64,000 nucleotides of DNA. It comes from Microbacterium sp. p3-SID336. Lineage in GTDB: Bacteria; Actinomycetota; Actinomycetes; Actinomycetales; Microbacteriaceae. The stretch lies in the NCBI RefSeq assembly GCF_025143365.1, contig NZ_JALXPE010000016.1, forward strand, positions 3,368 through 67,367, written 5' to 3'. Below are positions 16,787 through 26,014 of this stretch, piece by piece; within the stretch, counting starts at the first letter, position 1; each line of letters opens with the position of its first letter. Under the pieces are notes generated by a model. That model had not been told where the DNA came from. It searched no databases and was given only the letters and a program-made list of their open reading frames with translations. Made by a program: the position numbers and the translations under genes.

Positions 16787-18483
16787 GCCTCTCCTCCAAC
16801 CAGTCGCCGTAGCGTCTTCGTTTCTACCAGGGCGGTCAGGCGATCCGTCGCGCGTGTCAGCCCGACGTAGACGAGGGCATCGAAGTGCGGCCCACCGGAG
16901 TCATCAAGGTCAGTGACGATGACGGCCGGCGCGTCCAGTCCCTTGAACGAGTGGATGGTGCCGTAGCGGAGCCGCCCCTTGATCGGCTTCGAACCGTCTG
17001 CGGGACTCAGCACTTGACGAAGCCAGGGCTCAGATGTGCTCGCAGCGACAGAACTATCGCCAAGCGGGCTGAGCACGACGATCTCTGTCAGATCGAAGCC
17101 TTCGTCACGCAGATCGCCTACGACCTTCCGCAATATGGCGGCCTGGTCCTCGCCGCGGACGTACTTGATGATCGTCGGATCGATACCGTCGTCGGTTCGG
17201 CGGAACTCTCTGAACCCCGGCGTCAAGTGACCGAGGAGATTCACCTGATATCCGATGCGGGGCAGGTTCCGACAGTTCTCGGACAGCCGGAACGACGCCA
17301 GATGCGGCGATCGGGCGCGAAGTACCTCGCGTGCCCCCTCGCTGCCATAGATCGCCTGGCGTTCAAAGTCACCGAACATGAGAACGCGACCGTCGCGCAG
17401 CCCGCCCTTGACGAGCAGATCGAGCAAGTCGAGGTAGGTGCCAGTCGCGATGTCCTGAATCTCATCGACGATGAGGAAGTCCCCGACCTCCTCCGCACTC
17501 CGCTCAGCAAGGCCCTCAAGGGCCTTCTCGGGCAGCACTCGCTCCCAGAAGTCGCTATCGGCGTCTGCCGGCGGGCCGCTCATGCCGGCGAGTCGCAACA
17601 TCTCCTGGTGCAATGTGCCCACGCGGAGCCCCACGACATCCATGAGCTTCTCGCGGAGACTACGCCCAAGTAGGCGGTTGAAACACAGAAGTCGACCTGC
17701 TCGCCCCTGAGCGACCTCCCGCTGAGCCGACTCAGCGGCGAGGAAGGTCTTGCCTGTGCCGGCGGGGCCTGTGAACAAGACGCCTCTGTTGTCGGCGGCT
17801 GAGTCCAGTGCGCGGTACTGCTCCTCGACGAACTGTGCGAGCTGACCCTCTCGCGCTTGTCGGCGGTCCCCAGCAGTCATCACAACCTCGAACCGCGGAC
17901 GAAGCGTAGCCACGATCCGTTCAGTGGTGGCCCGGTCCGGGCCATATCCACCAAACCCGAAGTACTTGATCATCGAGGCGAGGTGCTGCGCTCCCTCTCT
18001 CATGACTCGTTCAACCGCTTGAGCTGTGGTCGGGAGGTCGCTCGAATCAAGCACCTGCCACGAGTGCCACTCAGGTGAGTCGGGCAGCGTCGCTCGCGCA
18101 CGCACTCCCGTGAACCACACCGCGTGCAGGACCGGGACGTCCCGCAGCTCGACCCGTTTGCTCCGGAGGTAGCCCCGGATGCTGTGCATCGCCTCCTGCG
18201 CCTGCTGAAAAGGTCCTCGCACGGTCGGAGGGTCCTGACCGAGGCGCCAGGTGCCATCGGAGCTACGCGCGACCGACAGGTGCGACTTCACCTCTACCAC
18301 CAGCAGGCCAGCGTCGGGCGCGACGACGACGAAGTCCGCCTCTCCTTCGACCTGTCGCTCATGCTGCGCGATCCCAAGTGAGTGCAGCACAGTCCAGTGT
18401 TCAGTCCCAGCTGCGTCCCGCAGTGCCACAAAGACGGCCTTCTCGCCTGGAGGCGCGGACTCGGTGCAGTAGGCCGGGATCAT
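16783..18483 (-). CDS. NERD-domain SF1 (UvrD-like) helicase in the DISARM operon
   Basis: A 566-residue protein from the ATG at 18483 (ATGA overlap); an ATG at 18492 is also possible. The N-terminal ~130 residues are a NERD nuclease-related domain with the PD-(D/E)xK-like pattern EGEADFVVV...LLVVEVKSH. Then comes an SF1 helicase: Walker A TGPAGTGKT (about 238-246), Walker B FLIVDEIQDIA, GDFERQAIYG, IHSFKGLDAPAVIV and YVGLTRATDRL. It is embedded between the two unrecognised genes and drmA, all with tiny overlaps. It is not one of the named class 1 or class 2 DISARM components, so it is a candidate new subunit that could cut or unwind DNA. Confidence 0.85.
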   Translation of the reverse strand: MIPAYCTESAPPGEKAVFVALRDAAGTEHWTVLHSLGIAQHERQVEGEADFVVVAPDAGLLVVEVKSHLSVARSSDGTWRLGQDPPTVRGPFQQAQEAMHSIRGYLRSKRVELRDVPVLHAVWFTGVRARATLPDSPEWHSWQVLDSSDLPTTAQAVERVMREGAQHLASMIKYFGFGGYGPDRATTERIVATLRPRFEVVMTAGDRRQAREGQLAQFVEEQYRALDSAADNRGVLFTGPAGTGKTFLAAESAQREVAQGRAGRLLCFNRLLGRSLREKLMDVVGLRVGTLHQEMLRLAGMSGPPADADSDFWERVLPEKALEGLAERSAEEVGDFLIVDEIQDIATGTYLDLLDLLVKGGLRDGRVLMFGDFERQAIYGSEGAREVLRARSPHLASFRLSENCRNLPRIGYQVNLLGHLTPGFREFRRTDDGIDPTIIKYVRGEDQAAILRKVVGDLRDEGFDLTEIVVLSPLGDSSVAASTSEPWLRQVLSPADGSKPIKGRLRYGTIHSFKGLDAPAVIVTDLDDSGGPHFDALVYVGLTRATDRLTALVETKTLRRLVGGEA

Positions 18484-20012
18484 TCGAGCCATTGAGCACC
18501 CTCGTCGGCAAAGGGCACGCGAGCGTCGTAGCGGGCGACCAGTTCCGTAAATGGCGCGATCGCAAGGACGCGGGTGACGAACATGCCCCGAAAGCCTGGC
18601 TCAGCAATGTCGAGAGTCATATGACCGACGCGCTCGAGCTCGTGAAGGTCCGCGGCATCCGCCGCTGCTTCCAGCCGGTCACGCAGCTCCCGGGTGGCTC
18701 GATGCACCTCATGTCTTAGCAATGAGGCGTGCCCGAAGTGCGGCTGGATCGGTAGCCCCAGCCATCCGAGGAGCCGCTCGAAATCGCCATCACTCTGCGG
18801 ACGGATAACGTGCGGCGATGCCCAGGCGCGAACCTGGCCGGCCGCGCGAACACCGAGTGCACGCAAGGCGCGTTCGGAGTCGCGGATGCCTCTCGCCCTA
18901 AGTTGCTCAATCAGTGCAGACTTCCAGGACGCCTGCGACTCCTGGGTTGCTGACGCGCGAGGGCCGATTCGCGTATATGCTCGCGCATGGAGGGACTCCC
19001 GCTCAGCCTCACCTTCACGCAGAAGCAGGTACGTGCCCGGAGCGACCGCGGACACCTCCGAATAGCCGACGCGCTCGCCAGGCGGCTGTGTCGGATCAAG
19101 CGCACGGATGCGCTCACCATCGTCATCAAGCCAGATTGCGCGATTCCCCGAAAGAAGAATCTTGCGCGCTTCCACCTCGTCCGCGTGCGGCGCACGGTCC
19201 TCACTCACCCGGCTCCCCCAGACCGGCTGCGGAAGGAGGTCCTCCTCCTGGATCGGCTCGGTCTCCGACATCGCAGGCTCCGGCGGCGCAGGCAGCGCAT
19301 CGCCGACCTCGACGATGCGCGCGGCGACCTGGATACCGCCTTCGGCGTACTGTGCGATCGCCGACCTTGGGACGTTTCGATCGCCGAACCACGCCGGAAG
19401 GATAAACGTCACTTCCAGCGTGCGGGGCGCAGTGACCGCCGTCGGTTTGAAGAATCGCGGGGGACCCACGAAGTAGGCGATGTCCTCGGAAACATCGGCG
19501 CGCTCAAGATCGCCGAGCGTGAGAACTCGTGCCCCAAGCGAGCCGAGCCATTCGCCCAGGGCTTCTCGCGATCGACTGCTCGCAGTCACGACAATTGCCG
19601 AGTCCACTCCGACCTCAGTCAGCGACTCAAGCAGTACGGCGCCTACGAGTGGGTCGCGGGTGCAGAGTGCCGCCGCGGCGTCAGCGATCTCTCGCAGGAG
19701 CGCATCTTCGTCGACGGCTCCGATCAGCTGCCGAGCCTGACGACCCACCTCGCCCGCAGCAGCCGTGAGCTGAGCATTGCGCTCTATCGGCATCGGGTCG
19801 GTGATGAGGCGCCAGCGCAGTGCTTTCGCGGCACCGGCAAGATGATCCCAGACGCCGGGCCCATCCCGCTGGATCAGTCGGAAAAGGCCGCGGGTGGCCG
19901 AATCGAACCTTGCACCGAGTTCGTCCCGAACAGCAATGATCTCGACGCCATGCCGCACCAGCGAAGCCGAGGCTGTATATCGCTGATCGAGTCCGATGAT
20001 CCGCGACGTCAT
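18480..20012 (-). CDS. Unrecognised DISARM-operon protein, possible DrmE C-terminal half
   Basis: A 510-residue protein with no catalytic motif I can name. Residues about 110-200 look like a Rossmann-type region with VGAVLLESLTEVGVDSAIVVT and SSRSREALGEWLGSLG, reminiscent of the second RecA fold of helicases but without motif VI. The frame is open to 20060; I chose the ATG at 20012 because it overlaps the upstream stop as ATGA. Together with the upstream 317-residue protein it gives about 830 residues, a size compatible with the class 2 protein DrmE, and lies where DrmE would be expected. That identity is inference. Confidence 0.7.
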   Translation of the reverse strand: MTSRIIGLDQRYTASASLVRHGVEIIAVRDELGARFDSATRGLFRLIQRDGPGVWDHLAGAAKALRWRLITDPMPIERNAQLTAAAGEVGRQARQLIGAVDEDALLREIADAAAALCTRDPLVGAVLLESLTEVGVDSAIVVTASSRSREALGEWLGSLGARVLTLGDLERADVSEDIAYFVGPPRFFKPTAVTAPRTLEVTFILPAWFGDRNVPRSAIAQYAEGGIQVAARIVEVGDALPAPPEPAMSETEPIQEEDLLPQPVWGSRVSEDRAPHADEVEARKILLSGNRAIWLDDDGERIRALDPTQPPGERVGYSEVSAVAPGTYLLLREGEAERESLHARAYTRIGPRASATQESQASWKSALIEQLRARGIRDSERALRALGVRAAGQVRAWASPHVIRPQSDGDFERLLGWLGLPIQPHFGHASLLRHEVHRATRELRDRLEAAADAADLHELERVGHMTLDIAEPGFRGMFVTRVLAIAPFTELVARYDARVPFADEGAQWLE

Positions 20013-20962
20013 AGTGCCACCGTGAATCCGAGTGCCTCGACACCGGCAGGAGGAGCCCAACCGAGCTGTGTCGACAGCGCAATCGGCTCTCCGCGCGAGT
20101 TTCTGAGCTGCACGACCTGTTCCGCTGCACTCTCGTCAGCAACGGATCGATCGAAGACGCACACGACGATCGGGCTTAGGACGTCATTGAGATATCTGAT
20201 CGCACCTTGGCCGTCCAGAATCGTGAGGGATACGTCATCCGAAAGCGGAAGCTGGTCAGCAAGGCCCGAAGACGAGTAGATGCGCGAGAACCAAGTTGCC
20301 GATTTCTCGGTCCTCGGCAGAAGCAGGGTAGCCAGCGAGTCGCCATCGGGATCATCACCCCGGGCAAGAACAGCTTCGAGGTCGTCGCTGATCCAGCTTT
20401 TCGTGCCCACGATTGCGAGGTCCGCCGCAGGAGCGACAAGACGCCGCGCCCAGTTTCGGTCAACACCTGTCATCCGACCGATGCTCCCGATGCGCGGTCG
20501 CGGCATCCGCTCGGCCGGGTCGCCCTCGGCAGTGGCCGCGACTGCTTCCAGCATGTCGACGACCCACTGCCCTGCGAGTGTGACATCAACGCGCAGCTTG
20601 TCTCGCACGACCTTCTCGGACAACCCCTGGAACCTACCTGAAATCACGTGGTTCGCGTTGACGGCACGATAGTTGCCCTGCGGCAGTGCCGCGCGCAGAA
20701 CCGTCAACGGATCAGTCGCCACCTGAGTGGGCGGCCTTCCGAGAGTCCAACCGGAACCAATGAGCGCCGCTGCATACTCGCGACTCGGAACCGAGATTGC
20801 AATGATCAGCTGTCGACCTCTGAAATCATCAACCTTCCGCGCAAGCCGCGTTCCCAACGCGAGGATGGGACCAATCCAAGACGAGCAAACCGAGGCGGAG
20901 TCAGGGTTTTCAGCAAGACTGAGGAGCACGTTCGGCCCAGGCCGACTCTCCGCCTTACTCAT
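20009..20962 (-). CDS. Unrecognised DISARM-operon protein, possible DrmE N-terminal half
   Basis: A 317-residue protein with no Walker A motif. The middle and C-terminal parts have alternating strands and helices (DVSLTILDGQGAIRYL, LSPIVVCVFDRS) that look like a degenerate nucleotide-binding fold. It starts 65 bp after the methyltransferase stop and ends in a 4-base overlap with the next gene. I do not recognise the family. Position and combined size with the next gene suggest a split DrmE. Confidence 0.65.
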   Translation of the reverse strand: MSKAESRPGPNVLLSLAENPDSASVCSSWIGPILALGTRLARKVDDFRGRQLIIAISVPSREYAAALIGSGWTLGRPPTQVATDPLTVLRAALPQGNYRAVNANHVISGRFQGLSEKVVRDKLRVDVTLAGQWVVDMLEAVAATAEGDPAERMPRPRIGSIGRMTGVDRNWARRLVAPAADLAIVGTKSWISDDLEAVLARGDDPDGDSLATLLLPRTEKSATWFSRIYSSSGLADQLPLSDDVSLTILDGQGAIRYLNDVLSPIVVCVFDRSVADESAAEQVVQLRNSRGEPIALSTQLGWAPPAGVEALGFTVAL

Positions 20963-21027
20963 CGTTTCCTCCCCCCTCCACTGTAGGGATGACGGCCGAC
21001 ATTGGACGCAGGCAGCGGCTGAGCTGA

Positions 21028-22068
21028 CTACGCTGTGACCGTCTGGGTAGCGCTCGCCGACGTGGTTAGCGCAGTCGAGGTGGCCGCCGCGAGCGAACGA
21101 GCCACGGGCGGTGGCACAGCGTTCGAGACCTGCTCCACCTGCTGTGAGAGAGTGCCTTCGAGGACGAATGACCTCGGGAAGCCCTGCAGGAGCATCGCCT
21201 CATAGATGCTGAGCCGACGCGCTCCGTCCGGATGAACATGAATCTCGCGATGTCCGTAGGCGACCGTGGGACTTGGCTTGTCCCACGACAGGCGTCGGAA
21301 GCTCCTAGTGGGCGCGGGCGCAGCGGTCTCGCCCTTGAATCTCTTGGACCGCGGAGTCATCGTCCAATGGTTCGGATGTGTCGGGATGTCGTCCGCTGAG
21401 AGGCTTCGCGAGAAGAAAACTGGCTGAGGCAGGTGACCAATTGCGCCGCGCACGGTCAAGTCGACTCCCTCGCGGGAGATTGTCTTCGGCTTGAAGGCGC
21501 TAGCGGCTGCCTCGTTCTTGAATCCTGAAATGATCACACGGTTCCGTGTCTGGGGCACGCCGTAGTCGAGGGCCGAGTGGTCGGCGACACCCGCCGTGAG
21601 TTCCAACTCTTTGAGGCGAGCCAGGATCCCACGGAATGTCACCGAGTGCTTCGCATCGCGGATGCCCATGACGTTCTCGAAGAGCACGAACTGCACGTCG
21701 TAGCGTGTTTGCAGCGCCTGAACGATCTCAAGGTAGAAGGTTGGCATTTGATTTCGGGGGTCATCAGCGCGAGAGTTCGAGTTCGCGCGTGAGAATCCCT
21801 GACACGGGGGCCCGCCGATGATTCCGATGGCCTCGCCATCCGTCAGCGCCTTCGCGATCTCATCCAAGACGGCGAGGCTGCCGGACGCCTCGTTCCGGAT
21901 CGTGATGTCCGCCGCAACTGACATGGTCGCTGGGAAGTTGCGCTTATGCGTCTGCACCGCGGCCACCATCCGATCGACAGCAAAGGCGATTTCGTAGCCC
22001 TCCAGATGGAAGCCAAGATCAAGTCCTCCTGCACCCGAGAAGAGGCTCACGATGCGGGGCAAGACCAT
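21028..22068 (-). CDS. drmMII: C5-cytosine DNA methyltransferase (DrmMII-like)
   Basis: A 346-residue methyltransferase with all key motifs: I FSGAGGLDLGF (10-20), IV GGPPCQGFS (85-93) with catalytic Cys89, VI FENV (130-133), VIII QTRNRV (173-178) and motif X VPPPVARSL near the end. In class 2 DISARM the C5 methyltransferase marks host DNA as self. It is the first gene of the leftward operon, with AAGGAG 6 nt before the ATG. No cognate restriction endonuclease lies beside it, which supports a DISARM rather than a type II R-M role. The target sequence cannot be read from the protein. Confidence 0.93.
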   Translation of the reverse strand: MVLPRIVSLFSGAGGLDLGFHLEGYEIAFAVDRMVAAVQTHKRNFPATMSVAADITIRNEASGSLAVLDEIAKALTDGEAIGIIGGPPCQGFSRANSNSRADDPRNQMPTFYLEIVQALQTRYDVQFVLFENVMGIRDAKHSVTFRGILARLKELELTAGVADHSALDYGVPQTRNRVIISGFKNEAAASAFKPKTISREGVDLTVRGAIGHLPQPVFFSRSLSADDIPTHPNHWTMTPRSKRFKGETAAPAPTRSFRRLSWDKPSPTVAYGHREIHVHPDGARRLSIYEAMLLQGFPRSFVLEGTLSQQVEQVSNAVPPPVARSLAAATSTALTTSASATQTVTA

Positions 22069-22484
22069 CGGGCGCTCCTTCGGCTACGCAGGCACCCGAC
22101 TGGGCCTTTCCGGCCTAGCGTACCGGCATCGCCGACTCAGATCAGACCGCTGTCGGCGTGTCGTGAGGCTCCTTCTGCTTGTGTCGGCTATTGCTTCCTC
22201 GCCCCCTACCAGAGCGCGCCGGAATGGTCCGGATGGGGCAGCTTAACGCGAACAGACGGAACGGGGCTGTTCGGACTGTCCGGTGGAAGCCAGGGCGCTA
22301 GCGGCAGGAAAGCTGTGGTGAATTTCGATTCCTGCGCGCTTCCCTACTCGACCAGTCGGACACTCCGAGGAGCACCTCCGATCAGTTCCCCGATTCACCT
22401 TCCGCATGAAGACCTCGTCGGGCCCTCTCCCCGGCCGCCGCCTCAAGGGGCCCTCGAAGGGATCGGGTCACGTACCTGTCTTGT
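22069..22484. other. Divergent spacer between drmMII and traA; promoters, possible oriT
   Basis: 416 bp with no gene. Small palindromes are present: CCGGA-N4-TCCGG (22219-22232) and CGGAC-T-GTCCG (22272-22282). A GGGCCC word is repeated near 22424 and 22451. It must hold the promoters of the defence operon and traA. MobF relaxases often act on an oriT close to their gene, so the nick site may be here, but no known nic consensus is recognised. Confidence 0.45.
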
Positions 22485-25400
22485 GTGACGGTGTCGATGC
22501 GTGTGCTCAGTGCGGGGGAGGGGTATCGGTATCTCCTCAAGAGCATCGCGGCCGGTGACACCGGGCGGGACCTTGCGACGTCACTGACCCGCTATTACGC
22601 GGAGGCGGGAACCCCGCCGGGATTCTGGCTTGGTACTGGTTTGACCGGTCTCGAGGATGCGGCCGTCGCGGACGGTGAGGTGGTGACGGAGGCCCAGCTT
22701 CGTCATCTGCTGGGACGGGGTGAGCATCCGACGACGGGTGAGCAGCTCGGGCGGGCGTACTTCGCGTTCAAGCCGTTGCGGGAGCGGGTGAAGATCCGCA
22801 CTGGCAGGTTGTCCGAGGATCTGAACGCTGAGAAGCGGGAAGCCGCGGTGGAGAACATCGTCCGTGAGGAGAAGGAACGCAAGCGCCCGCGCACCGTCGC
22901 CGGGTATGACTACACCTTCTCCGTCCCGAAATCGGTCTCCGTACTCTGGGCCGTTGCAGACGGCGGCACACAGGCACTGATCGGACAGGCCCATCACGCG
23001 GCAATCCGGGAAGTCATCGATCTGATCGAGCGTGACGTCGCGGCGAGCAGGACAGGCACGAACGGTGTCGCGCAGGTCGACGTGCGGGGCGCGGTGGCGA
23101 CCGCGTTCGATCACTTCGATTCCCGCGCGGGCGACCCTCAGCTGCACACGCATGTCGTGATCGCGAACCGGGTGCAGGCAGCGGACGGGAAGTGGCGGAC
23201 GCTGGATGGCCGGCCCATGCACGCGGCCGTGGTCGCGTTGTCTGAGCACTACAACGCGGTGCTCGCCGACCACCTCACCCGTGTCCTCGGGCTGGGGTGG
23301 GAAGCTCGCGATCGCGGCCGGGACCGCAACCCCTCGTGGGAGATCACCGGGGTGGGCGACGCGTTGATCGATGAGTTCTCGTCCCGGTCGGCCGCGATCG
23401 ACACGGAGAAGAACCGGCTCATCGACGAGTACGTCACGCGTCACGGGAAGTACCCGTCAGAGACGACGATCATCCGGTTGCGCCAGCAGGCGACCCTCGC
23501 CACCCGTCCCGCGAAAGAAGTCCGCTCCCTCGCTGACCTGACCGAGGAATGGCGTGGACGGGCGACCCACGTGCTGGACGAGGAATGCACCACGTGGGCG
23601 ACGCATCTTCTCGAATCCGGCACCGCCCGGGGAACCCTGCGCGCAGATGATCTTCCGCTGGACCAGGCCACCGCGATCGGTGAAGTCGTCGTCGCGCAAG
23701 TCGGGGTGAAGCGGTCGACGTGGCGGCGCTGGAATCTGCATGCCGAGGCATCCCGGCAGACGATGGGACTGCGCTTCGCGTCCACCACCGACCGGGAAAC
23801 GATCATCGGCATGATCGTCGACGCCGCCGAGACTGCGTCGCTGCGGCTGACCCCGCCTGAGCTCGTCGTCCCGCCAGCGGAGTTCACTCGTCCGGACGGG
23901 TCGAGCATGTTCCGTCCGAAGCATCACACGGTCTTCTCCTCGACCCGCATCCTGGAAGCCGAAGACACCCTCCTCGCACTCTCACAGGCCACGAACGCCC
24001 CCGCCGTGCCGCTGCGCACCGTAAGCGCAGTCGTCTCCCGGCGAGACGCCCGAGGCATCCGGCTGTCGGTGGAGCAGCAGGCCGCGGTGGAGAAGATCGC
24101 CGTCTCCGGGCGGAGCATCGACGTGCTCGTCGGCCCTGCCGGAACCGGGAAGACCACGACCCTCGGAGCGCTGCGCCGCGCATGGGAGAAGAAGCACGGC
24201 GCCGGCACCGTCATCGGACTTGCCCCCTCGGCCGCTGCGGCGGAAGTGCTTGCAGAGGACCTGGGCATCGAAACCGACAACACTGCGAAGTGGCTTCATG
24301 AACATGACCACGGCCGATGGGACCTGCAGCCCGGCCAGCTGGTCATCATTGACGAGTCCTCCCTCGCTGGCACCCTCGCCCTGGAACGCATCGCCACCCA
24401 CGCCGCCGAGGCCGGCGCGAAGGTCGTCCTCGTCGGGGACTGGGCGCAGCTGACCGCGGTCGATGCCGGTGGGGCATTCGGGTTGCTCGTCCGGGACCGC
24501 GGTGATGCCCCCGAGCTGGCCGACGTGCGCCGATTCCACGCCGAGTGGGAGAAGACGGCGTCCCTGCACCTCCGCCTGGGCCGGACCGACGTGATCGACA
24601 CCTACGACGATCAGGGTCGGATCGTCGTAGGTGACTTTGAAGACATCCTCGACGCCGCCTACCGGTCCTGGTACATGGACATCGCCGACGGCAAGAGCAG
24701 CCTCCTGATCGCGGAGACCAACGAGACCGTCACCGAGCTGAACAGCCGCGCCCGCGACGACCGCATCCTCGACGGCCACGTCTCACCCGACGGCATCCGT
24801 CTGCGAGACGGCACCCGCGCCGGGACAGGAGACATCATCATCACCAGGAAGAACGACCGGCGCCTGACCACCGGCGGAGGGGCGTGGGTGAAGAACGGCG
24901 ACCGGTGGCGCGTCGCCGAACACCACGACGACGGTTCCCTCACCATCGCACGTGCCGACGCCCGCCACGCCACCACCGTCGTGCTCCCCGCTGGCTACGT
25001 GGCAGACAACGTCGACCTCGGATATGCGGTCACTGCCCACCGCGCACAGGGCGCAACCGTGGACACTGCGCACGCGATCGTGCACTCGTCTTCAATGACG
25101 CGGGAGAACTTCTACGTCGCGATGACCCGCGGCCGGGCGTCCAACACCGCCTACGTCGCCATCGACCAGGCCCACCTTGAAGAACACCAGCTCCCCGACA
25201 CCGAGCCCACCGCCCACTCGATCCTCTACGGGGTCTTGCAGCATGAAGGGGCGGAGAGGTCCGCGCACGAGACGATCGAGGCCGAGCAGCAAGCCTGGTC
25301 CTCGATCGCGCACCTCGCCGATCAGTACGAGACCGTCGCGCAGGAAGCCCAGGCGGAGCACATCACGGAACTGTTTGCGCGAGCGGGCCTTGACCACGGC

Positions 25401-26006
25401 CTCGTCGACGAGCTGACAGAGTCGGAAACGTTCGGGTCCATCGTCGCCACGCTGCGCCGGGCAGAGGCCGCCGGGCACCGACCGGAACGGCTGATCGACC
25501 GCGCACTGAAGGCCGGGCCGCTCACTGACGCCGATGACCCGGCGAGCCTGCTGCGCCACCGCGTGCAGCAACTCGCCACGCGCACCAGCCCCGGACGCGG
25601 GCGCGGCACCCGGCGACGGTTCATCGCCGGGTTCATCCCCGAAGCATCCGGCAGCATGCCCGAGGACATGACCCGCGCGCTGACCGAACTACGATCGCTC
25701 ATCGAACAGCGCGCCCAAGCCCTCGCGGACGACGCCCTCACGGAGAAGCCTCCCTGGCTGAAGGCGCTCGGCCCCGAACCTCGTCCCGATTCAGCTGCGA
25801 GAGAGCCGTGGGGGACGGTATTGCGCATGGTCGTCGCCTATCGGGAACGCTACGGGATCACCGACCACACCCCGCTCGGGGCGAAACCGGATGCCACGCA
25901 GCAGCGCCTCGATCACGAACGCATCGACGGCTTCCTTACCAGCCTCCGCCGCCGTGGCACGCCTCCGGCCACGCCCGAGGTCACGCGAGAGGGAATCGGA
26001 CGGTGA
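22485..26006 (+). CDS. traA: TraA-type MobF relaxase and helicase
   Basis: A 1173-residue conjugative relaxase. The TrwC-like N-terminal domain starts at once (MTVSMRVLSAGEGYRYLL) with candidate nicking tyrosines Y14/Y16 and Y37/Y38 (TRYYAEAGTPPG). The metal-binding histidines lie in AFDHFDSRAGDPQLHTHVV (about 203-221). A RecD-like SF1B helicase follows: Walker A VGPAGTGKTTTL near 548, Walker B VIIDESSLAG near 619, and YAVTAHRAQGATVDTAH near 845. The start is GTG. It would nick and unwind the element for transfer. No coupling protein or secretion gene is visible, so it may rely on a helper. Confidence 0.95.
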   Translation: MTVSMRVLSAGEGYRYLLKSIAAGDTGRDLATSLTRYYAEAGTPPGFWLGTGLTGLEDAAVADGEVVTEAQLRHLLGRGEHPTTGEQLGRAYFAFKPLRERVKIRTGRLSEDLNAEKREAAVENIVREEKERKRPRTVAGYDYTFSVPKSVSVLWAVADGGTQALIGQAHHAAIREVIDLIERDVAASRTGTNGVAQVDVRGAVATAFDHFDSRAGDPQLHTHVVIANRVQAADGKWRTLDGRPMHAAVVALSEHYNAVLADHLTRVLGLGWEARDRGRDRNPSWEITGVGDALIDEFSSRSAAIDTEKNRLIDEYVTRHGKYPSETTIIRLRQQATLATRPAKEVRSLADLTEEWRGRATHVLDEECTTWATHLLESGTARGTLRADDLPLDQATAIGEVVVAQVGVKRSTWRRWNLHAEASRQTMGLRFASTTDRETIIGMIVDAAETASLRLTPPELVVPPAEFTRPDGSSMFRPKHHTVFSSTRILEAEDTLLALSQATNAPAVPLRTVSAVVSRRDARGIRLSVEQQAAVEKIAVSGRSIDVLVGPAGTGKTTTLGALRRAWEKKHGAGTVIGLAPSAAAAEVLAEDLGIETDNTAKWLHEHDHGRWDLQPGQLVIIDESSLAGTLALERIATHAAEAGAKVVLVGDWAQLTAVDAGGAFGLLVRDRGDAPELADVRRFHAEWEKTASLHLRLGRTDVIDTYDDQGRIVVGDFEDILDAAYRSWYMDIADGKSSLLIAETNETVTELNSRARDDRILDGHVSPDGIRLRDGTRAGTGDIIITRKNDRRLTTGGGAWVKNGDRWRVAEHHDDGSLTIARADARHATTVVLPAGYVADNVDLGYAVTAHRAQGATVDTAHAIVHSSSMTRENFYVAMTRGRASNTAYVAIDQAHLEEHQLPDTEPTAHSILYGVLQHEGAERSAHETIEAEQQAWSSIAHLADQYETVAQEAQAEHITELFARAGLDHGLVDELTESETFGSIVATLRRAEAAGHRPERLIDRALKAGPLTDADDPASLLRHRVQQLATRTSPGRGRGTRRRFIAGFIPEASGSMPEDMTRALTELRSLIEQRAQALADDALTEKPPWLKALGPEPRPDSAAREPWGTVLRMVVAYRERYGITDHTPLGAKPDATQQRLDHERIDGFLTSLRRRGTPPATPEVTREGIGR

Positions 26007-26014
26007 GCGTTCCG

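Noticed and set aside
21028-22068. Stand-alone type II restriction-modification methyltransferase
   Set aside because: No endonuclease gene is beside it, and it heads the operon with DrmA and DrmB.
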